This document shows positions 1 to 12,068 of a DNA stretch of 64,000 nucleotides, one piece after another. This DNA is from Saccoglossus kowalevskii (Eukaryota; Hemichordata; Enteropneusta; Harrimaniidae). The stretch covers positions 21,384 to 85,383 of the forward strand of contig NW_003106153.1 in the NCBI RefSeq assembly GCF_000003605.2, written 5' to 3'. The first letter of the stretch is position 1. Each line of letters opens with the position of its first letter. The translations under genes were made by a program, and so were the position numbers. The notes under the pieces were generated by a model that was not told the DNA's origin, did not search any database, and saw only the letters and a program-made list of their open reading frames with translations.

Positions 1-3000
1 TCAGCTTTACTGAGTGTTTGAACATTTCAGCTTTACTGAGTGCTTGAACATTTCAGCTTTACTGAGTGCTTGAACATTTCAGCTTTACTGAGTGCTTGAA
101 CATTTCAGCTTTACTGAGTGCTTGAACATTTCAGCTTTACTGAGTGTTTGAACATTTCAGCTTTACTGAGTGCTTGAACATTTCAGCTTTACTGAGTGCT
201 TGAACATTTCAGCTTTACTGAGTGCTTGAACATTTCAGCTTTACTGAGTGCTTGAACATTTCAGCTTTACTGAGTGTTTTAACATTTCAGCTTTACTGAG
301 TGCTTGAACATTTCAGCTTTACTGAGTGCTTGAACATTTCAGCTTTACTGAGTGCTTGAACATTTCAGCTTTACTGAGTGTTTGAACATTTCAGCTTTAC
401 TGAGTGCTTGAACATTTCAGCTTTACTGAGTGTTTGAACAATTCAGCTTTACTGAGTGTTTGAACATTTCAGCTTTACTGAGTGCTTGAACAATTCAGCT
501 TTACTGAGTGCTTGAACATTTCAGCTTTACTGAGTGTTTGAACAATTCAGCTTTACTGAGTGCTTGAACATTTCAGCTTTACTGAGTGCTTGAACAATTC
601 AGCTTTACTGAGTGTTTGAACAATTCAGCTTTACTGAGTGTTTGAACAATTCAGCTTTACTGAGTGTTTGAACATTTCAGCTTTACTGAGTGCTTCAACA
701 ATTCAGCTTTACTGAGTGTTTGAACATTTCAGCTTTACTGAGTGTTTGAACATTTCTGCTTTACTGAGTGCTTGAACAATTCAGCTTTACTGAGTGCTTG
801 AACATTTCAGCTTTACTGAGTGTTTGAACAATTCAGCTTTACTGAGTGCTTGAACATTTCAGCTTTACTGAGTGGTTGAACATTTCAGCTTTACTGAGTG
901 GTTGAACATTTCAGCTTTACTGAGTGTTTGAACATTTCAGCTTTACTGAGTGTTTGAACAATTCAGCTTTACTGAGTCCTTGAACAATTCAGCTTTACTG
1001 AGTCCTTGAACATTTCAGCTTTACTGAGTGCTTGAACAATTCAGCTTTACTGAGTGTTTGAACAATTCAGCTTTACTGAGTGTTTGAACAATTCAGCTTT
1101 ACTGAGTGTTTGAACATTTCAGCTTTACTGAGTGCTTCAACAATTCAGCTTTACTGAGTGTTTGAACATTTCAGCTTTACTGAGTGTTTGAACATTTCAG
1201 CTTTACTGAGTGCTTGAACAATTCAGCTTTACTGAGTGCTTGAACATTTCAGCTTTACAGAGTGCTTGAACAATTCAGCTTTACTGAGTCCTTGAACAAT
1301 TCAGCTTTACTGAGTCCTTGAACATTTCAGCTTTACTGAGTGCTTGAACAATTCAGCTTTACTGAGTGTTTGAACAATTCAGCTTTACTGAGTGTTTGAA
1401 CAATTCAGCTTTACTGAGTGTTTGAACATTTCAGCTTTACTGAGTGCTTCAACAATTCAGCTTTACTGAGTGTTTGAACATTTCAGCTTTACTGAGTGTT
1501 TGAACATTTCTGCTTTACTGAGTGCTTGAACAATTCAGCTTTACTGAGTGCTTGAACATTTCAGCTTTACTGAGTGCTTGAACATTTCAGCTTTACTGAG
1601 TGCTTGAACATTTCAGCTTTACTGAGTGTTTGAACATTTCAGCTTTACTGAGTGCTTGAACAATTCAGCTTTACTGAGTGCTTGAACATTTCAGCTTTAC
1701 TGAGTGCTTGAACATTTCAGCTTTACTGAGTGCTTGAACAATTCAGCTTTACTGAGTGCTTGAACATTTCAGCTTTACTGAGTGCTTGAACATTTCAGCT
1801 TTACTGAGTGTTTGAACATTTCAGCTTTACTGAGTGCTTGAACATTTCAGCTTTACTGAGTGTTTGAACATTTCAGCTTTACTGAGTGTTTGAACAATTC
1901 AGCTTTACTGAGTGTTAGAACAATTCAGCTTTACTGAGTGTTTGAACATTTCAGCTTTACTGAGTGCTTGAACAATTCAGCTTTACTGAGTGCTTGAACA
2001 TTTCAGCTTTACTGAGTGCTTGAACATTTCAGCTTTACTGAGTGGTTGAACATTTCAGCTTTACTGAGTGTTTGAACATTTCAGCTTTACTGAGTGTTTG
2101 AACAATTCAGCTTTACTGAGTCCTTGAACAATTCAGCTTTACTGAGTCCTTGAACATTTCAGCTTTACTGAGTGCTTGAACAATTCAGCTTTACTGAGTG
2201 TTTGAACAATTCAGCTTTACTGAGTGTTTGAACAATTCAGCTTTACTGAGTGTTTGAACATTTCAGCTTTACTGAGTGCTTCAACAATTCAGCTTTACTG
2301 AGTATTTGAACATTTCAGCTTTACTGAGTGTTTGAACAATTCAGCTTTACTGAGTCCTTGAACAATTCAGCTTTACTGAGTCCTTGAACATTTCAGCTTT
2401 ACTGAGTGTTTGAACAATTCAGCTTTACTGAGTGTTTGAACAATTCAGCTTTACTGAGTGTTTGAACATTTCAGCTTCACTGAGTGTTTGAACATTTCAG
2501 CTTTACTGAGTGTTTGAACAATTCAGCTTTACTGAGTGTTTGAACAATTCAGCTTTACTGAGTGTTTGGACATTTCAGCTTTACTGAGTGTTTGAACATT
2601 TCAGCTTTACTGAGTGTTTGAACAATTCAGCTTTACTGAGTGTTTGAACAATTCAGCTTTACTGAGTGTTTGAACAATTCAGCTTTACTGAGTGCTTGAA
2701 CATTTCAGCTTTACTGAGTGCTTGAACAATTCAGCTTTACTGAGTGCTTGAACAATTCAGCTTTACTGAGTGTTTGAACAATGCAGCTTTACTGAGTCCT
2801 TGAACAATTCAGCTTTACTGAGTATTTGAACATTTCAGCTTTACTGAGTGTTTGAACAATTCAGCTTTACTGAGTGTTTGAACATTTCAGCTTCACTGAG
2901 TGTTTGAACATTTCAGCTTTACTGAGTGTTTGAACAATTCAGCTTTACTGAGTGTTTGAACAATTCAGCTTTACTGAGTGTTTGGACATTTCAGCTTTAC

Positions 3001-3406
3001 TGAGTGTTTGAACATTTCAGCTTTACTGAGTGTTTGAACAATTCAGCTTTACTGAGTGTTTGAACAATTCAGCTTTACTGAGTGTTTGAACAATTCAGCT
3101 TTACTGAGTGCTTGAACAATTCAGCTTTACTGAGTGTTTGAACATTTCAGCTTTACTGAGTGCTTGAACAATTCAGCTTTACTGAGTGCTTGAACAATTC
3201 AGCTTTACTGAGTGTTTGAACAATGCAGCTTTACTGAGTCCTTGAACAATTCAGCTTTACTGAGTCCTTGAACATTTCAGCTTTACTGAGTCCTTGAACA
3301 TTTCAGCTTTACTGAGTGTTTGAACATTTCAGCTGTACTGAGTGTTTGAACAATTCAGCTTTACTGAGTGTTTGAACAATTCAGCTTTACTGAGTGTTTG
3401 AACAAT
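1..3406 (+). repeat. 131 consecutive exact 26-bp monomers
   Basis: The monomer starts at 1, 27, 53 and so on to 3381 stay in perfect 26-bp register (3380 is 130 x 26), and the last full copy ends at 3406. The first ~420 bp are unusually uniform, mostly position-17 C and position-25 T. Mixed T/A at position 25 and GTCC monomers follow. Only substitutions separate the copies in this run. Confidence 0.93.
963..1586 (+). repeat. Tandem 312-bp (12-monomer) higher-order repeat, two copies
   Basis: Copy 1 is 963-1274 and copy 2 is 1275-1586. Both have the same order of monomer types: GTCC with position-25 A, GTCC with T, C/A, T/A, T/A, T/T, the TTCAAC monomer with A, T/T, T/T, C/A, C/T, then a twelfth monomer. 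I count three differences: TCTGC instead of TCAGC in monomer 10 of copy 2 (base 1511), ACAG instead of ACTG in monomer 12 of copy 1 (base 1259), and position 25 of monomer 12. This is the clearest local higher-order unit in the window. Parts of the same order recur elsewhere around most TTCAAC monomers, for example near 8231-8520, 28000-28250 and 50260-50510, but usually not in tandem. Confidence 0.85.
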
Positions 3407-3432
3407 TCAGCTTTACTGAGTGCTTGAACAAT
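2913..3432 (+). repeat. Duplicated block A, copy 1 (520 bp)
   Basis: Read base by base, this is identical to 49583-50102, 46,670 bases away. It contains a GTTTGGAC monomer, an ATGCAG junction at 3223-3228, three GTCC monomers in a row and an AGCTGTAC monomer at 3331. The identity ends exactly where the first indel patch begins. Sharing so many rare markers in the same order means common descent, not chance. Confidence 0.88.
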
Positions 3433-3554
3433 CAGCTTACTGAGTGTTGAACATTCAGCTTTACTGAGTGCTTCAACAATCAGCTTACTGAGTGCTTCAA
3501 CAAATCAGCTTACTGAGTGTTTGAACATTTCAGCTTTACTGAGTGTTTGAACAT
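3407..3554 (+). other. Indel patch: monomers of 25, 23, 25, 25, 25, 25 bp
   Basis: Six monomers in a row are short. The losses are single bases in short runs (TTT to TT in the CTTTAC segment, GTTTG to GTTG, ATTTC to ATTC). The array is exact on both sides. This is typical of uncorrected long-read consensus, though real decay cannot be excluded. Confidence 0.8.
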
Positions 3555-3580
3555 TCAGCTTTACTGAGTGCTTGAACAAT

Positions 3581-6466
3581 TCAGCTTTACTGAGTGCTTG
3601 AACATTTCAGCTTTACAGAGTGCTTGAACATTTCAGCTTTACTGAGTGTTTGAACATTTCAGCTTTACTGAGTGCTTGAACAATTCAGCTTTACTGAGTG
3701 CTTGAACATTTCAGCTTTACTGAGTGCTTGAACATTTCAGCTTTACTGAGTGTGTGAACAATTCAGCTTTACTGAGTGCTTGAACAATTCAGCTTTACTG
3801 AGTGCTTGAACATTTCAGCTTTACTGAGTGCTTGAACATTTCAGCTTTACTGAGTGTTTGAACATTTCAGCTTTACTGAGTGCTTGAACAATTCAGCTTT
3901 ACTGAGTGCTTGAACATTTCAGCTTTACTGAGTGCTTGAACATTTCAGCTTTACTGAGTGCTTGAACATTTCAGCTTTACTGAGTGTTTGAACATTTCAG
4001 CTTTACTGAGTGTTTGAACATTTCAGCTTTACTGAGTGCTTGAACAATTCAGCTTTACTGAGTGCTTGAACATTTCAGCTTTACTGAGTGCTTGAACCGT
4101 TCAGCTTTACTGAGTGTTTGAACAATTCAGCTTTACTGAATGCTTGAACAATTCAGCTTTACTGAGTGCTTGAACATTTCAGCTTTACTGAGTGCTTGAA
4201 CAATTCAGCTTTACTGAGTGCTTGAACATTTCAGCTTTACTGAGTGTTTGAACATTTCAGCTTTACTGAGTGCTTGAACAATTCAGCTTTACTGAGTGCT
4301 TGAACAATTCAGCTTTACTGAGTGCTTGAACAATTCAGCTTTACTGAGTGCTTGAACAATTCAGCTTTACTGAGTGCTTGAACAATTCAGCTTTACTGAG
4401 TGTTTGGACATTTCAGCTTTACTGAGTGCTTGAACAATTCAGCTTTACTGAGTGTTTGAACAATTCAGCTTTACTGAGTGTTAGAACAATTCAGCTTTAC
4501 TGAGTGTTTGAACATTTCAGCTTTACTGAGTGCTTGAACAATTCAGCTTTACTGAGTGCTTGAACATTTCAGCTTTACTGAGTGCTTGAAAATTTCAGCT
4601 TTACTGAGTGGTTGAACATTTCAGCTTTACTGAGTGTTTGAACATTTCAGCTTTACTGAGTGTTTGAACAATTCAGCTTTACTGAGTCCTTGAACATTTC
4701 AGCTTTACTGAGTCCTTGAACAATTCAGCTTTACTGAGTCCTTGAACATTTCAGCTTTACTGAGTGCTTGAACAATTCAGCTTTACTGAGTGTTTGAACA
4801 ATTCAGCTTTACTGAGTGTTTGAACAATTCAGCTTTAATGAGTGTTTGAACATTTCAGCTTTACTGAGTGCTTCAACATTTCAGCTTTACTGAGTGTTTG
4901 AACATTTCAGCTTTACTGAGTGCTTGAACAATTCAGCTTTACTGAGTGCTTGAACATTTCAGCTTTACTGAGTGCTTGAACATTTCAGCTTTACTGAGTG
5001 CTTGAACATTTCAGCTTTACTGAGTGTTTGAACATTTCAGCTTTACTGAGTGTTTGAACATTTCAGCTTTACTGAGTGCTTGAACCGTTCAGCTTTACTG
5101 AGTGCTTGAACATTTCAGCTTTACTGAGTGCTTGAACCGTTCAGCTTTACTGAGTGTTTGAACAATTCAGCTTTACTGAATGCTTGAACAATTCAGCTTT
5201 ACTGAGTGCTTGAACATTTCAGCTTTACTGAGTGCTTGAACATTTCAGCTTTACTGAGTGTTTGAACATTTCAGCTTTACTGAGTGCTTGAACAATTCAG
5301 CTTTACTGAGTGCTTGAACATTTCAGCTTTACTGAGTGCTTGAACATTTCAGCTTTACTGAGTGTTTGAACAATTCAGCTTTACTGAGTGCTTGAACATT
5401 TCAGCTTTACTGAGTGTTTGAACAATTCAGCTTTACTGAGTGCTTGAACATTTCAGCTTTACTGAGTGTTTGAACAATTCAGCTTTACTGAGTGTTTGAA
5501 CAATTCAGCTTTACTGAGTGTTTGAACAATTCAGCTTTACTGAGTGCTTGAACATTTCAGCTTTACTGAGTGTTTGAACATTTCAGCTTTACTGAGTGTT
5601 TGAACATTTCTGCTTTACTGAGTGCTTGAACAATTCAGCTTTACTGAGTGCTTGAACATTTCAGCTTTACTGAGTGTTTGAACAATTCAGCTTTACTGAG
5701 TGCTTGAACATTTCAGCTTTACTGAGTGTTTGAACATTTCAGCTTTACTGAGTGCTTGAACAATTCAGCTTTACTGAGTGCTTGAACAATTCAGCTTTAC
5801 TGAGTGCTTGAACAATTCAGCTTTACTGAGTGTTTGAACAATTCAGCTTTACTGAGTGCTTGAACATTTCAGCTTTACTGAGTGCTTGAACATTTCAGCT
5901 TTACTGAGTGCTTGAACATTTCAGCTTTACTGAGTGCTTGAACATTTCAGCTTTACTGAGTGGCTGGACATTTCAGCTTTACTGAGTGTTTGAACATTTC
6001 AGCTTTACTGAGTGCTTGAACAATTCAGCTTTACTGAGTGCTTGAACATTTCAGCTTTACTGAGTGCTTGAACATTTCAGCTTTACTGAGTGCTTGAACA
6101 TTTCAGCTTTACTGAGTGTTTGAACAATTCAGCTTTACTGAGTGCTTGAACATTTCAGCTTTACTGAGTGTTTGAACAATTCAGCTTTACTGAGTGCTTG
6201 AACATTTCAGCTTTACTGAGTGCTTGAACATTTCAGCTTTACTGAGTGGTTGGACATTTCAGCTTTACTGAGTGTTTGAACATTTCAGATTTACTGAGTG
6301 TTTGAACAATTCAGCTTTATTGAGTCCTTGAACAATTCAGCTTTACTGAGTCCTTGAACATTTCAGCTTTACTGAGTGCTTGAACAATTCAGCTTTACTG
6401 AGTGTTTGAACAATTCAGCTTTACTGAGTGTTTGAACAATTCAGCTTTACTGAGTGTTTGAACATT
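3581..6466 (+). repeat. 111 consecutive exact 26-bp monomers
   Basis: Monomer starts stay in register from 3581 to 6441 (2860 is 110 x 26), and the last copy ends at 6466. The run includes three monomers with the rare AACCGTT junction (near 4097, 5086 and 5146). The first and third are followed by a GTTTG monomer and then one with CTGAATG in place of CTGAGTG. Confidence 0.9.
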
Positions 6467-6565
6467 TCAGCTTTACTGAGTGCTTCAACATTCAGCTTTA
6501 CTGAATGTTTGAACATTTCACTTTACTGATGTTGACCATTTCTGCTTTACTGAGTGCTTGACAAT
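6467..6565 (+). other. Indel patch: monomers of 25, 26, 23, 25 bp
   Basis: This patch loses a G from the TCAGC segment (near 6520) and bases from the GAGTGTTTG segment, and it has GACC in place of GAAC near 6535. Block B begins at its right edge. Confidence 0.8.
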
Positions 6566-7185
6566 TCAGCTTTACTGAGTGTTTGAACAATTCAGCTTTA
6601 CTGAGTGTTTGAACAATTCAGCTTTACTGAGTGTTTGAACATTTCAGCTTTACTGAGTGCTTCAACAATTCAGCTTTACTGAGTGTTTGAACATTTCAGC
6701 TTTACTGAGTGTTTGAACAATTCAGCTTTACTGAGTCCTTGAACAATTCAGCTTTACTGAGTCCTTGAACATTTCAGCTTTACTGAGTGTTTGAACAATT
6801 CAGCTTTACTGAGTGTTTGAACAATTCAGCTTTACTGAGTGTTTGAACATTTCAGCTTTACTGAGTGTTTGAACATTTCAGCTTTACTGAGTGTTTGAAC
6901 AATTCAGCTTTACTGAGTGTTTGAACAATTCAGCTTTACTGAGTGTTTGGACATTTCAGCTTTACTGAGTGTTTGAACATTTCAGCTTTACTGAGTGCTT
7001 GAACATTTCAGCTTTACTGAGTGTTTGAAGATTTCAGCTTTACTGAGTGGTTGAACAATTCAGCTTTACTGAGTGTTTGAACATTTCAGCTTTACTGAGT
7101 GCTTGAACAATTCAGCTTTACTGAGTGTTTGAACATTTCAGCTTTACTGAGTGTTTGAACAATTCAGCTTTACTGAGTGTTTGAA
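6561..7185 (+). repeat. Duplicated block B, copy 1 (625 bp)
   Basis: Identical by eye to 14506-15130 (offset 7,945). Shared rare markers in order are TTCAAC, a GTCC pair, GTTTGGAC, GTTTGAAGATT and GTGGTTG. The left limit is a one-base deletion in the indel patch; the right limit is a substitution (C at 7186, T at 15131). Confidence 0.88.
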
Positions 7186-8723
7186 CATTTCAGCTTTACT
7201 GAGTGTTTGAACATTTCAGCTTTACTGAGTGCTTGAACATTTCAGCTTTACTGAGTGCTTGAACAATTCAGCTTTACTGAGTGTTTGAACATTTCAGCTT
7301 TACTGAGTGCTTGAACATTTCAGCTTTACTGAGTGCTTGAACAATTCAGCTTTACTGAGTGTTTGAACAATTCAGCTTTACTGAGTGCTTGAACAATTCA
7401 GCTTTACTGAGTCCTTGAACAATTCAGCTTTACTGAGTCCTTGAACATTTCAGCTTCACTGAGTTCTTGAACAATTCAGCTTTACTGAGTGTTTGAACAA
7501 TTCAGCTTTACTGAGTGTTTGAACAATTCAGCTTTACTGAGTGTTTGAACATTTCAGCTTTACTGAGTGCTTCAACAATTCAGCTTTACTGAGTGTTTGA
7601 ACATTTCAGCTTTACTGAGTGTTTGAACATTTCAGCTTTACTGAGTGCTTGAACAATTCAGCTTTACTGAGTGCTTGAACATTTCAGCTTTACAGAGTGC
7701 TTGAACATTTCAGCTTTACTGAGTGTTTGAACATTTCAGCTTTACTGAGTGCTTGAACAATTCAGCTTTACTGAGTGCTTGAACATTTCAGATTTACTGA
7801 GTGCTTGAACATTTCAGCTTTACTGAGTGTTTGAACAATTCAGCTTTACTGAGTGCTTGAACAATTCAGCTTTACTGAGTGCTTGAACATTTCAGCTTTA
7901 CTGAGTGCTTGAACATTTCAGCTTTACTGAGTGTTTGAACATTTCAGCTTTACTGAGTGCTTGAACAATTCAGCTTTACTGAGTGCTTGAACATTTCAGC
8001 TTTACTGAGTGCTTGAACATTTCAGCTTTACTGAGTGTTTGAACAATTCAGCTTTACTGAGTGCTTGAACATTTCAGCTTTACTGAGTGTTTGAACAATT
8101 CAGCTTTACTGAGTGCTTGAACATTTCAGCTTTACTGAGTGGTTGAACATTTCAGCTTTACTGAGTGGTTGAACATTTCAGCTTTACTGAGTTTTTGAAC
8201 ATTTCAGCTTTACTGAGTGTTTGAACAATTCAGCTTTACTGAGTCCTTGAACAATTCAGCTTTACTGAGTCCTTGAACATTTCAGCTTTACTGAGTGCTT
8301 GAACAATTCAGCTTTACTGAGTGTTTGAACAATTCAGCTTTACTGAGTGTTTGAACAATTCAGCTTTACTGAGTGTTTGAACATTTCAGCTTTACTGAGT
8401 GCTTCAACAATTCAGCTTTACTGAGTGCTTCAACAATTCAGCTTTACTGAGTGTTTGAACATTTCAGCTTTACTGAGTGTTTGAACATTTCTGCTTTACT
8501 GAGTGCTTGAACAATTCAGCTTTACTGAGTGCTTGAACATTTCAGCTTTACTGAGTGCTTGAACATTTCAGCTTTACTGAGTGCTTGAACATTTCAGCTT
8601 TACTGAGTGTTTGAACATTTCAGCTTTACTGAGTGCTTGAACAATTCAGCTTTACTGAGTGCTTGAACATTTCAGCTTAACTGAGTGCTTGAACATTTCA
8701 GCTTTACTGAGTGTTTGAACAAT

Positions 8724-8852
8724 TCAGCTTGACTGAGTGCTTGAACAATTCAGCTTTACTGAGTGCTTGAACATTTCAGCTTTACTGAGTGCTTGAACAT
8801 TTCAGCTTTACTGAGTGTTTGAACATTTCAGCTTTACTGAGTGTTGAACAAT
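8724..8852 (+). repeat. Haplotype with a heritable 25-bp monomer, copy 1
   Basis: Five monomers, 26+26+26+26+25 bp. The first carries AGCTTGACTG (G at 8731) and the last lacks one T in GTTTG, reading GTGTTGAAC at 8841. The same order and the same deletion occur at 30489-30617 and 38213-38341. In all three copies 110 bases separate the TTGAC marker from the deleted monomer. The shared context argues that this deletion is real and was copied, unlike the isolated patch indels. Confidence 0.85.
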
Positions 8853-10984
8853 TCAGCTTTACTGAGTGCTTGAACATTTCAGCTTTACTGAGTGCTTGAA
8901 CATTTCAGCTTTACTGAGTGTTTGAACAATTCAGCTTTACTGAGTGCTTGAACATTTCAGCTTTACTGAGTGTTTGAACAATTCAGCTTTACTGAGTGCT
9001 TGAACAATTCAGCTTTACTGAGTGTTTGAACATTTCAGCTTTACTGAGTGCTTGAACAATTCAGCTTTACTGAGTGCTTGAACATTTCAGCTTTACTGAG
9101 TGTTTGAACAATTCAGCTTTACTGAGTGTTTGAACAATGCAGCTTTACTGAGTCCTTGAACAATTCAGCTTTACTGAGTCCTTGAACATTTCAGCTTTAC
9201 TGAGTGTTTGAACATTTCAGCTGTACTGAGTGTTTGAACAATTCAGCTTTACTAAGTGTTTGAACAATTCAGCTTTACTGAGTGTTTGAACAATTCAGCT
9301 TTACTGAGTGTTTGAACAATTCAGCTTTACTGAGTGCTTGAACAATTCAGCTTTACTGAGTGTTTGAACATTTCAGCTTTACTGAGTGCTTGAACATTTC
9401 AACTTTACTGAGTGCTTGAACAATTCAGCTTTACTGAGTGTTTGAACATTTCAGCTTTACTGAGTGCTTGAACAATTCAGCTTTACTGAGTGCTTGAACA
9501 ATTCAGCTTTACTGAGTGTTTGAACAATTCAGCTTTACTGAGTGCTTGAACATTTCAGCTTTACTGAGTGTTTGAACAATTCAGCTTTACTGAGTGTTTG
9601 AACAATTCAGCTTTACTGAGTGTTTGAACAATTCAGCTTTACTGAGTGTTTGAACAATTCAGCTTTACTGAGTGCTTGAACATTTCAGCTTTACTGAGTG
9701 CTTGAACATTTCAGCTTTACTGAGTGCTTGAACATTTCAGCTTTACTGAGTGCTTGAACATTTCAGCTTTACTGAGTGCTTGAACATTTCAGCTTTACTG
9801 AGTGTTTGAACAATTCAGCTTTACTGAGTGTTTGAACAATTCAGCTTTACTGAGTGTTTGAACATTTCAGCTTTACTGAGTGCTTGAACAATTCAGCTTT
9901 ACTGAGTGCTTGAACAATTCAGCTTTACTGAGTGCTTGAACAATTCAGCTTTACTGAGTGTTTGAACATTTCAGCTTTACTGAGTGTTTGAACATTTCAG
10001 CTTTACTGAGTGCTTGAACATTTCAGCTTTACTGAGTGCTTGAACATTTCAGCTTTACTGAGTGTTTGAACATTTCAGCTTTACTGAGTGTTTGAACAAT
10101 TCAGCTTTACTGAGTGTTTGAACATTTCAGCTTTACTGAGTGCTTGAACAATTCAGCTTTACTGAGTGTTTGAACATTTCAGCTTTACTGAGTGCTTGAA
10201 CAATTCAGCTTTACTGAGTGCTTGAACATTTCAGCTTTACTGAGTGCTTGAACATTTCAGCTTTACTGAGTGTTTGAACATTTCAGCTTTACTGAGTGCT
10301 TGAACAATTCAGCTTTACTGAGTGCTTGAACATTTCAGCTTTACTGAGTGCTTGAACATTTCAGCTTTACTGAGTGTTTGAACAATTCAGCTTTACTGAG
10401 TGCTTGAACATTTCAGCTTTACTGAGTGTTTGAACAATTCAGCTTTACTGAGTGCTTGAACATTTCAGCTTTACTGAGTGCTTGAACATTTCAGCTTTAC
10501 TGAGTGGCTGGTCATTTCAGCTTTACTGAGTGTTTGAACATTTCAGCTTTACTGAGTGTTTGAACATTTCAGCTTTACTGAGTGCTTGAACAATTCAGCT
10601 TTACTGAGTGCTTGAACATTTCAGCTTTACTGAGTGTTTGAACATTTCAGCTTTACTGAGTGTTTGAACAATTCAGCTTTACTGAGTCCTTGAACAATTC
10701 AGTTTTACTGAGTCCTTGAACATTTCAGCTTTACTGAGTGCTTGAACATTTCAGCTTTACTGAGTGTTTGAACATTTCAGCTTTACTGAGTGTTTGAACA
10801 ATTCAGCTTTACTGAGTGTTTGAACAATTCAGCTTTACTGAGTGTTTGAACATTTCAGCTTTACTGAGTGCTTGAACAATTCAGCTTTACTGAGTGCTTG
10901 AACATTTCAGCTTTACTGAGTGCTTGAACATTTCAGCTTTACTGAGTGCTTGAACATTTCAGCTTTACTGAGTGGTTGAACATT

Positions 10985-11158
10985 TCAGCTTACTGAGTGT
11001 TTGAACATTTCAGCTTTACTGAGTGTTTGAACATTCAGCTTTACTGAGTGCTTGAACATTCAGCTTACTGAGTGCTTGAACATTCAGCTTACTGAGTGCT
11101 TGAACATTCTGCTTTACTGAGTGCTTGAACATTTCAGCTTACTGAGTGTTTGAACATT
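10985..11158 (+). other. Indel patch: monomers of 25, 25, 25, 24, 24, 26, 25 bp
   Basis: Only deletions, all of one T in CTTTAC or ATTTC. Exact 26-bp register holds for 82 monomers before it (8853-10984) and 35 after it (11159-12068). Confidence 0.8.
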
Positions 11159-12068
11159 TCAGCTTTACTGAGTGCTTGAACAATTCAGCTTTACTGAGTG
11201 CTTGAACAATTCAGCATTACTGAGTGTTTGAACAATTCAGCTTTACTGAGTGTTTGAACATTTCAGCTTTACTGAGTGCTTGAACAATTCAGCTTTACTG
11301 AGTGCTTGAACATTTCAGCTTTACTGAGTGCTTGAACATTTCAGCTTTACTGAGTGCTTGAACATTTCAGCTTTACTGAGTGCTTGAACATTTCAGCTTT
11401 ACTGAGTGTTTGAACATTTCAGCTTTACTGAGTGCTTGAACATTTCAGCTTTACTGAGTGTTTGAACTATTCAGCTTTACTGAGTGTTTGAACATTTCAG
11501 CTTTACTGAGTGCTTGAACATTTCAGCTTTACTGAGTGCTTGAACATTTCAGCTTTACTGAGTGCTTGAACATTTCAGCTTTACTGAGTGCTTGAACATT
11601 TCAGCTTTACTGAGTGTTTGAACATTTCAGCTTTACTGAGTGCTTGAACATTTCAGCTTTACTGAGTGCTTGAACATTTCAGCTTTACTGAGTGCTTGAA
11701 CATTTCAGCTTTACTGAGTGCTTGAACATTTCAGCTTTACTGAGTGTTTTAACATTTCAGCTTTACTGAGTGCTTGAACATTTCAGCTTTACTGAGTGCT
11801 TGAACATTTCAGCTTTACTGAGTGCTTGAACATTTCAGCTTTACTGAGTGTTTGAACATTTCAGCTTTACTGAGTGCTTGAACATTTCAGCTTTACTGAG
11901 TGTTTGAACAATTCAGCTTTACTGAGTGTTTGAACATTTCAGCTTTACTGAGTGCTTGAACAATTCAGCTTTACTGAGTGCTTGAACAATTCAGCTTTAC
12001 TGAGTGTTTGAACAATTCAGCTTTACTGAGTGTTAGAACAAATCAGCTTTACTGAGTGTTTGAACATT

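Noticed and set aside
970-985. AP-1-like TGAGTCC in GTCC monomers
   Set aside because: The canonical element is TGAGTCA; the last base differs in every copy and nothing else suggests regulation.
1912-1925. AGAACA half-site of a steroid-receptor element in GTTAGAAC monomers
   Set aside because: Only a six-base half-site with no partner at the required spacing. In a 64-kb AT-rich array such matches are expected by chance.
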